Positions 58,079 through 64,000 of a stretch of DNA of 64,000 bases are shown here, in pieces. Within the stretch, counting starts at the first letter, position 1; each line of letters begins with the position of its first letter. The stretch comes from Telopea speciosissima (Eukaryota; Streptophyta; Magnoliopsida; Proteales; Proteaceae): NCBI RefSeq assembly GCF_018873765.1, contig NC_057923.1:60258593-60322592 (forward strand), written 5' to 3'. The position numbers and the translations under genes are program-made. The notes beneath the pieces were generated by a model, which saw nothing but the letters and a program-made list of their open reading frames with translations, made no database searches and was not told the DNA's origin.

Positions 58079-58545
58079 ATAGTATTTTTTTGTTCTTCAT
58101 TGTCAGCGGTTACTTTACTCTCTCTCTTACATAGATGTAAGAAAGTCAAGGAAAAGTTTAAATTTTGTCTCATTCTATTGGAAGAGAGTTTCCGTGTGAG
58201 GAGGAATTAGCACCAAAGTGTTTTTAAAAAAATATTAAGAAAAAGAACACTACTTGATCGTGTGCCTAACGTGACGATCACGCCAAGACACACAAACAGC
58301 ATTGCCTGTCTGAAAATTTCAAGTGCCTAAGACAGTTTTTGTGTCTATGCGTGATTGCCACGCAAGGCACACGATCAAGTAGTGTTTTATTCCCCAAAAA
58401 TATCAGATGGAATTCATATTTTCAAAATTAAGTCAGAGAATAATAAAACAAAATTATGTAAAAAGGAAATTGTACATTATCGGCGTAGCAATGTCGGCTC
58501 ATGTTTTCCCTATTTTATTTTAGGAGAAAAGAAAATTTTCTGGTA
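58079..58545 (+). repeat. Duplicated segment, copy A, right part
   Basis: It continues the match to copy B (63692-64000): gttcttcattgtc, aaaagtttaaattttgtctc, gaaattgtacattatcgg, gtagcaatgtcggctcat and gttttccctattttatttta. It carries a miniature element at 58248-58384 that copy B lacks. Confidence 0.85.
58248..58384. mobile_element. Foldback MITE beginning CACTAC
   Basis: The ends CACTACTTGATCGTGTGCC and GGCACACGATCAAGTAGTG are perfect inverted repeats of 19 bp, extended with mismatches to about 50 bp. CACTA-type elements start this way, but the expected 3-bp TSD does not match (gaa, ttt). It is absent from copy B, so it inserted into copy A or was lost from B. Confidence 0.7.
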
Positions 58546-60203
58546 GCATGGCTCCTGTGCTTAGACATTGACCACATAAAATTACCACCTTACGTTATAA
58601 AATCAAAAGTCTCATTTATGTTGATGCTTCTATGTGCACTCTCATTGGCCCTGTGTTAATGTGGCCCTGTGTTAATGTAAGGGTCATGCGACCACATAGT
58701 GATTTCTTGCACTTTATTTTATGTAGTTCATCATTAAGAAAAGGGTCAATGTTTATTGCTAATAGTTGAGGTTATGCGGGCAGGCCACACACCCAATCAA
58801 TGCCCCATTTCGCTTCAATCAATAAGGAGGTAGAGAGATCATTTCATGGGAGAGGAGATAGAAAGAGAGGAGCCGGCGCTAGAGGAGGGTATACTCCCAC
58901 AAGTAGTATTTGATTGAGTCTCGAAAATTTAAACTTATACAAACCATGTATTGCTTATCCAATGGTCAAAATTATTACATCATCATTTTATATGGTAAAC
59001 TTCCCAAATCCAGACCATTCAAATTAGTTTTTCCATCAAAATAACAAAGCAGTATAACTTGAAATTGAGAGTAATTATTAGAAGATCACAACTTGTCAAT
59101 TAAGAAAATGGAAAGATCCACTTGAGGATGAAGATCTTCATTTTTGGGTACCTAACTTTAAGCCTGAAACTTTTTTTTAAAAATCAAATTGGTTAAATGA
59201 TCATTAGTATCTTTTCCAACTGAAATTTCACTGAAACTTCTTCATCAATTTTTTTTAGGGTTAGTGGGAGAGGGAAACAGATTATACTATCAATTTTCCA
59301 GTGGACCGATTGTACAAATGGAAAGTCTTCTAGAGAAAATTATTATAACCATCACTTCACATTTTTAAATGCTGACTCCACAGAGACACTTGGTGTGAGT
59401 AGATTACCAAAAAGAGAAAAAGAAATAATAAAAAAGGGACAAAAAAAAACAATTAGTGCCATTTTGCTATATTTACATGTAAACGGATAAAATATTCGAT
59501 TCGTATCCGTTTCCGTATCAGTTTAGCACTATCCGAATCCATCCGATAGCTAATCAGATACGGATACGGATATAGCACTATCCGAGCCGAATTCGATCCG
59601 TTTACAGTCCTACTAATGGGTCCAGAGGCCTAGACTAGGGTAGGCTTTAAGGCCCAATAGCCCAACAACAAAGGTGGTTGGCTGCTCCACACAATATATG
59701 ATGGATAATTAATTTGGGGAGTTAGGTTAACTTCCCACCTGCATATCATATCACCCAATCATCATAGAGAGCTTGAAATTTAGTTGAAAGTGATATTCCC
59801 ACTCTTTTTATTCATGCGGTATGGAGCTTGGACTAGAGTCTTCTTATCAACCCCTCTTCCTCCTCCTCCTCCTCCTCCTCCTCCTCCCATGTCTCCATCA
59901 CTCTCTCATTTTTCTAATTAGTTGTTCCACTTTTTATTCATCTTTTTCAATCTCTATATGTGTTGTTTCATTATCTACAAAATAAAATTTAGGACGAAGT
60001 TTTCCTCCACTCATAGAGGACGGTTCACCCATCATCCTAGGGTTCATAAACCCTCCTAGAGTTTTAGTATGTTTCAAAATACCATCCCGATACTCATTCC
60101 CATCCTCTCCCGCCTGTCATGAATAAAATCCCATTCACTGTGGGTCGAGGGACACTCGGTCCTAAAATTTTATGATCACTATCATTTCTTCTTACTCGTT
60201 TAG

Positions 60204-60261
<58 letters not shown>

Positions 60262-63202
60262 AATCACCTTTAAAATTTGTAAGAACATGGGCAGGTACTA
60301 TGAACCATTTCATTAGTTGGACTGGGAGTATACTACCGGTGCATTTATGCCAATATATAGGGAAAAGATGGGATTCAATTGAATTTGAATTTTAGAGTTC
60401 AAACCAATCCAAAATGCTAACTTCACAGATTCTAAGTCTTTCAATTACATCTCATAAATTAAATTTTTTTTCTTCTATTCCTCTTATTTTATGGGTTTCT
60501 TGATGGCCAAGATATCCTATATGACAAGTATTCTCTAAAGTATTAGTAGTCCCTTAAGGTTCACTTAATTTGTTTACCTAAAAAAAAAATAAAATTTCCA
60601 CTTGATTTAATGTGAAAATTTTTCTTTAAAATAAAGCTTTAGTTGTTATAAATTTATTTCATAGTTTTCTTCTTTTTTTTTTTTTTTTTTTTGGGTGCAG
60701 GTTACGGGTAGACGGAAGAGCTATATGACAAGGAAGCATAATTGGCATAAAAGATTAAGAAAAAAAGTAACCCACCTATAAATGATAACGGAGAAGTGCC
60801 CATGGCATCGCAGACAAATTGACTAAGGTACGATTATTTTTGTTGGTATTAGTAGTAGTACTACAAGAAAAAATATATATTTTTTGGGTAAAGAGCATAA
60901 CAAAATGGACCGAGTTTTTCTTAAGATACAATGAAGGAGGAAATCTTTAGCCGATGATAATCATTGTGCTTGGATGGGTATCTAGGAACAATGAAGGGCA
61001 TTTTGGATATTCTACATATAGGGGGAGGAGAGTAATGATGACCTTAGATTCATGGGTGAACCTTTCACCTTGAGTGAAGGAAAACCTTCCCCAAACAAAA
61101 TTCTAAGCATAAGTTTTCTCAATAATTAAGATAAAGATACTACACCGATATAGTTCTAGTCGATTCAGCTAAAAGATCTTAAATTAAGATGTAGCTCACT
61201 CATGTGCCACAAAACAAAGATTAGCTTTAGATCAAGCAAGGAGTAGCATACATGAGGAAGATGATTCAAGCCTCAATCAAAGTTTTGTTTGTAGTAGTAT
61301 ATGCTAATTAGTGATTATTCATTCACTTTGTTGGTTTTGGGTGTTTTGAGTTATGAATCCGGAACAATATCTTAGTTAGCAATTTAGGAGTTGTTTCGAC
61401 AGATTCCACAGTCCAATGGCTAATGTATTCAAGTAAGGATATGCTTTTTTATTAATAGGAAATCATTGAAATTTGTATAAATATCTAAGAATAAGGAGAG
61501 GGTTTCTCACGTTGCTAGTGGAGAGGAATCTACACACCACATCAATGGCAGTGCGAAACCAATATCGTCCACCTGGCCCCACATGGTGATAGTAAGATAA
61601 TTAAAAAAAAAATCATGTACGAGGAAACTAGAATCATTGGGTTGTGGAACACTTTTTATCCCTAAGAATAATAACGCATAGGCCTTTATTTATAGAATTG
61701 GACCCTTTTTTTCTGGGTGGGGGGGGGGGAATATTTATTGAGTTTCACTGGGCAAAAACTGTTTTACAATGCGTAACAAATCCTCAAGAAAGACTCTCAA
61801 AAGCTCTAAGGAAGGTTGCTCAAAGCCTAATTTACAATACTATAGGCAAGTAAATTTCATGCTCTAGAAACAAAAGAGAATAAATAAGAAATAAAATATT
61901 TCTTTCAACAGCTTTATATCTTTGATGATGCTAAGGATTTTAAACATTGCTGATGAGTATCATCTTCCAAACAATAGGTCAAGGCCTGACAATCCAAATG
62001 AAATACAATACTTTGAATTCCAATATATATTAATGCCAAAGATTCACTTACAATTGTTGAAACTGGGCATAGGTGATATGAAACAACAAATACTATATCC
62101 ATCTGATTATCCAAAATAATTAATGAAAACTAGTCCCAGAGCTTTTGGGAGTAGAAGAGAAAGTTGCATCTAAAAAGACAAGGCGGCAATCTTGATTCCT
62201 GAGGCATATGGCTAGGAGAGACAAGGTGGCAATCCTGAGGCAAAAGGTCAGGAGAAGGAGGTGATTTGCTTATACCCTGATTTGATGGGGTGTTATAGAT
62301 TTGTGACAATATATACCTCATCCATATTTCGATTTGTCATAGAAATCCAATTTCTGAAAGGGGGAAAGTCACTCTGCACAACCTTGCATTTCATTATTTC
62401 AATATCTTTCATACACAAGATGAGTATTAGCTACGGAAATCGAACATTGTCGCTAATTACCATCTTTTGTGATGGAATTTGTTTATGTCCCCAATAACAA
62501 TATTTTTGGGGACAAAAATATCTATCCCTTAAAATTCTTTTAGGGCGTAAAAAAAGTCCGTCGCTAATAATATTATTCCCATCAGAATTTTTTTCCATTA
62601 TTAATAATTTGCATATATAAAAAATTCTTTGATATATCTTTTGTTGATGGTTTTTTTTTTTTCCCCACCGTTAAGAGTCAATTTTTTTTGTACCAATATG
62701 GAAAAAAAAATAATTTTACATGGTTACTCGCTCTTGATTATGCATGAACTTTTATCCCAAATCATCACTCTTCATAGAAAGGGCAACTTTGGTGAGTGGA
62801 ATGTCACAACCCTCATAGGCTCATGGGCCAGTCTCACTACGCCCATGGACTTGAAAACGTTAAGCTAAACAAAGATCATTATCTAAAACTTTCAACCATT
62901 AAATAGGAAGTCTAGATATTTGTAGAGAAACCTCTAAATGTTAGAAGGTTATAAAGAACACTTGTATATACTAAAAGAGTGTAAGAATCTCATTTGGCCA
63001 AGTCACCAAGCAAGCAAACCACTAAGTCTTGTACTCAAAGTTCTAATGCAATAAAACATTCATTCTTCCAAACTCTCTTAGTGTTCACTCAAGCTCTCTT
63101 TGTAAGTCCCTCAAGGAGTGTAGCAACACTGAGTTAGTGCTCTTTTTGTGGTTCCGGACAACTTGTATTCCACCATTTGTTTTTTTTTTTAATTTTTTTT
63201 TT
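58546..63202. other. Intergenic AT-rich stretch without a recognised gene
   Basis: It contains a foldback element at about 59477-59607 (gtaaacgga and tccgtttac ends with gatacggatacgg inside), a (CTC)n tract at 59858-59886, the (AT)n tract at 60207-60258 and a small two-copy repeat at 62180-62250 (caaggcggcaatcttg and caaggtggcaatcctg). The stretch 62803-63175 has LTR-like composition, but I could not define its ends. Confidence 0.4.
60207..60258. repeat. (AT)n microsatellite
   Basis: About 26 uninterrupted AT units. Confidence 0.95.
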
Positions 63203-63479
63203 TTGATTTTGGTCGTTGAAAAGAAAGAAGCGATTAGAAAGCTAAGTCAATTTCTTAATGATACTTTAGAAAAGGGGATTTGAATTGAGGTTAGCCTTGG
63301 TTTAAAGAAAACCCACTCACTTAAGGGGAGCTCTTCACCGTTAATTGGCCGCGGTGGTGGTGGTGGTGATAGAAGATGATCACTTTCCCTCCAAGGGGGA
63401 AAGACAGACACACTACCTATTCTATTCTATTCTATTCCTGTTTAAAATCATTTTGGTGGTACACCGACCGACATTCCCT

Positions 63480-63531
<52 letters not shown>

Positions 63532-64000
63532 GTACGGTAAGGTAAGAGCGCTAAAACTAAGATAAGCAGTGAAATCATTATAAGATGGATCTCCTCCTTA
63601 GCCGTCTTATTTGAAATTTTGCTTCCATTCTCTAAATCTTTTTGAAAAAGATGTCTTTGTTTTCAGGTACTACTACATTCCGTACAACATCTAAATTTAG
63701 TAATTTTCAGTTCTTCACTCTCAACGGATGCTTTGATCCCTTTCCCCTCTCTCTCTCTCTCTTATGTACATGGAAAAAGTTTAAATTTCGTCTCATTTTA
63801 TTGGGAGAGGGTTCCCCACACGGTGTGGGTTGGAATTTGCACGCCATCGATAAGTGATAAGAATTTTGAAAAATTATTATCCATATATAAGGTTCATATT
63901 TTCAGAAGTAAATTTACGTGAGAAGGAAATTGTACATTGTCGGTATAGCAATGTCGGATCATATTTTCCCTAATTTATTTTAAGGGAAAAGAATGATGCC
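63203..64000 (+). repeat. Duplicated segment, copy B (continues past the window)
   Basis: It matches 51215-52163 and 58079-58545 in the same order and orientation. It has its own (AG)n tract at 63485-63528 and a (GGT)n stretch near 63352. It shows the unoccupied target of the Gypsy element (aaatttagtaattttcagtt near 63692). No coding region is recognised in either copy. Confidence 0.85.

Noticed and set aside
60860-62620. Possible CACTA element (actacaagaaaaa at the left, gtcgctaa repeats at the right)
   Set aside because: No inverted right terminus (ttttcttgtagtg) or 3-bp TSD could be seen.
62803-63175. Possible solo LTR (tgtcacaaccctcatagg at the left)
   Set aside because: No matching right end, second LTR or target duplication could be found, so it is mentioned only in the intergenic note.

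Overview
The window is nuclear DNA of a flowering plant, most likely a eudicot. The evidence is spliced genes with GT-AG introns, plant-specific families (a TT8-type bHLH, a RING-H2 protein of the RHF1A type, fragments of galactinol synthase and of the ADP-glucose pyrophosphorylase large subunit), and many kinds of plant transposon. I cannot name the species from sequence alone. There is no CRISPR array, no bacterial operon and no rRNA or convincing tRNA gene.

Four host genes are recognisable. (1) SAS10/UTP3, a ribosome-biogenesis factor, lies on the minus strand at 1-5435; its 3' part is beyond the window edge. (2) An RHF1A-type RING-H2 E3 ligase lies on the plus strand at 16295-18908, with a possible extra coding exon at 21050-21082. 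(3) A short-chain dehydrogenase of the glucose/ribitol dehydrogenase (NADPH-dependent aldehyde reductase) type lies on the plus strand at 27828-28970. (4) A complete eight-exon TT8/AN1-type bHLH regulator of the flavonoid pathway lies on the minus strand at 31128-38635. Genes 3 and 4 are convergent. I see no sign that the four genes work in one pathway; they are ordinary neighbours.

Between the genes the DNA is largely transposons, many with clear target-site duplications (TSDs). At 5.7-7.8 kb is a Mutator-like element carrying a captured galactinol synthase fragment. At 7.9-11.4 kb is a PIF/Harbinger element with a nearly complete transposase. At 12.0-14.6 kb is a decayed AGPase large-subunit gene split by a 1.7 kb LTR element. 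At 22.4-24.9 kb is a 5'-truncated L1-type LINE with its TSD. The large TT8 intron and TT8 upstream region carry several foldback elements.

From 39 kb to the end no intact host gene is recognised. This part holds foldback miniature elements of Mutator, hAT and Tourist type, a nested inverted-repeat structure at 43.7-45.6 kb, an isolated RNase H-like ORF at 47.9 kb, and a 5.9 kb Gypsy-type LTR element (52164-58078) with gag and protease remnants but no recognisable polymerase. The Gypsy element sits inside one copy of a local duplication: the sequence at 51.2-52.16 kb plus 58.08-58.5 kb is repeated at 63.2-64.0 kb, and the second copy supplies the empty insertion site.
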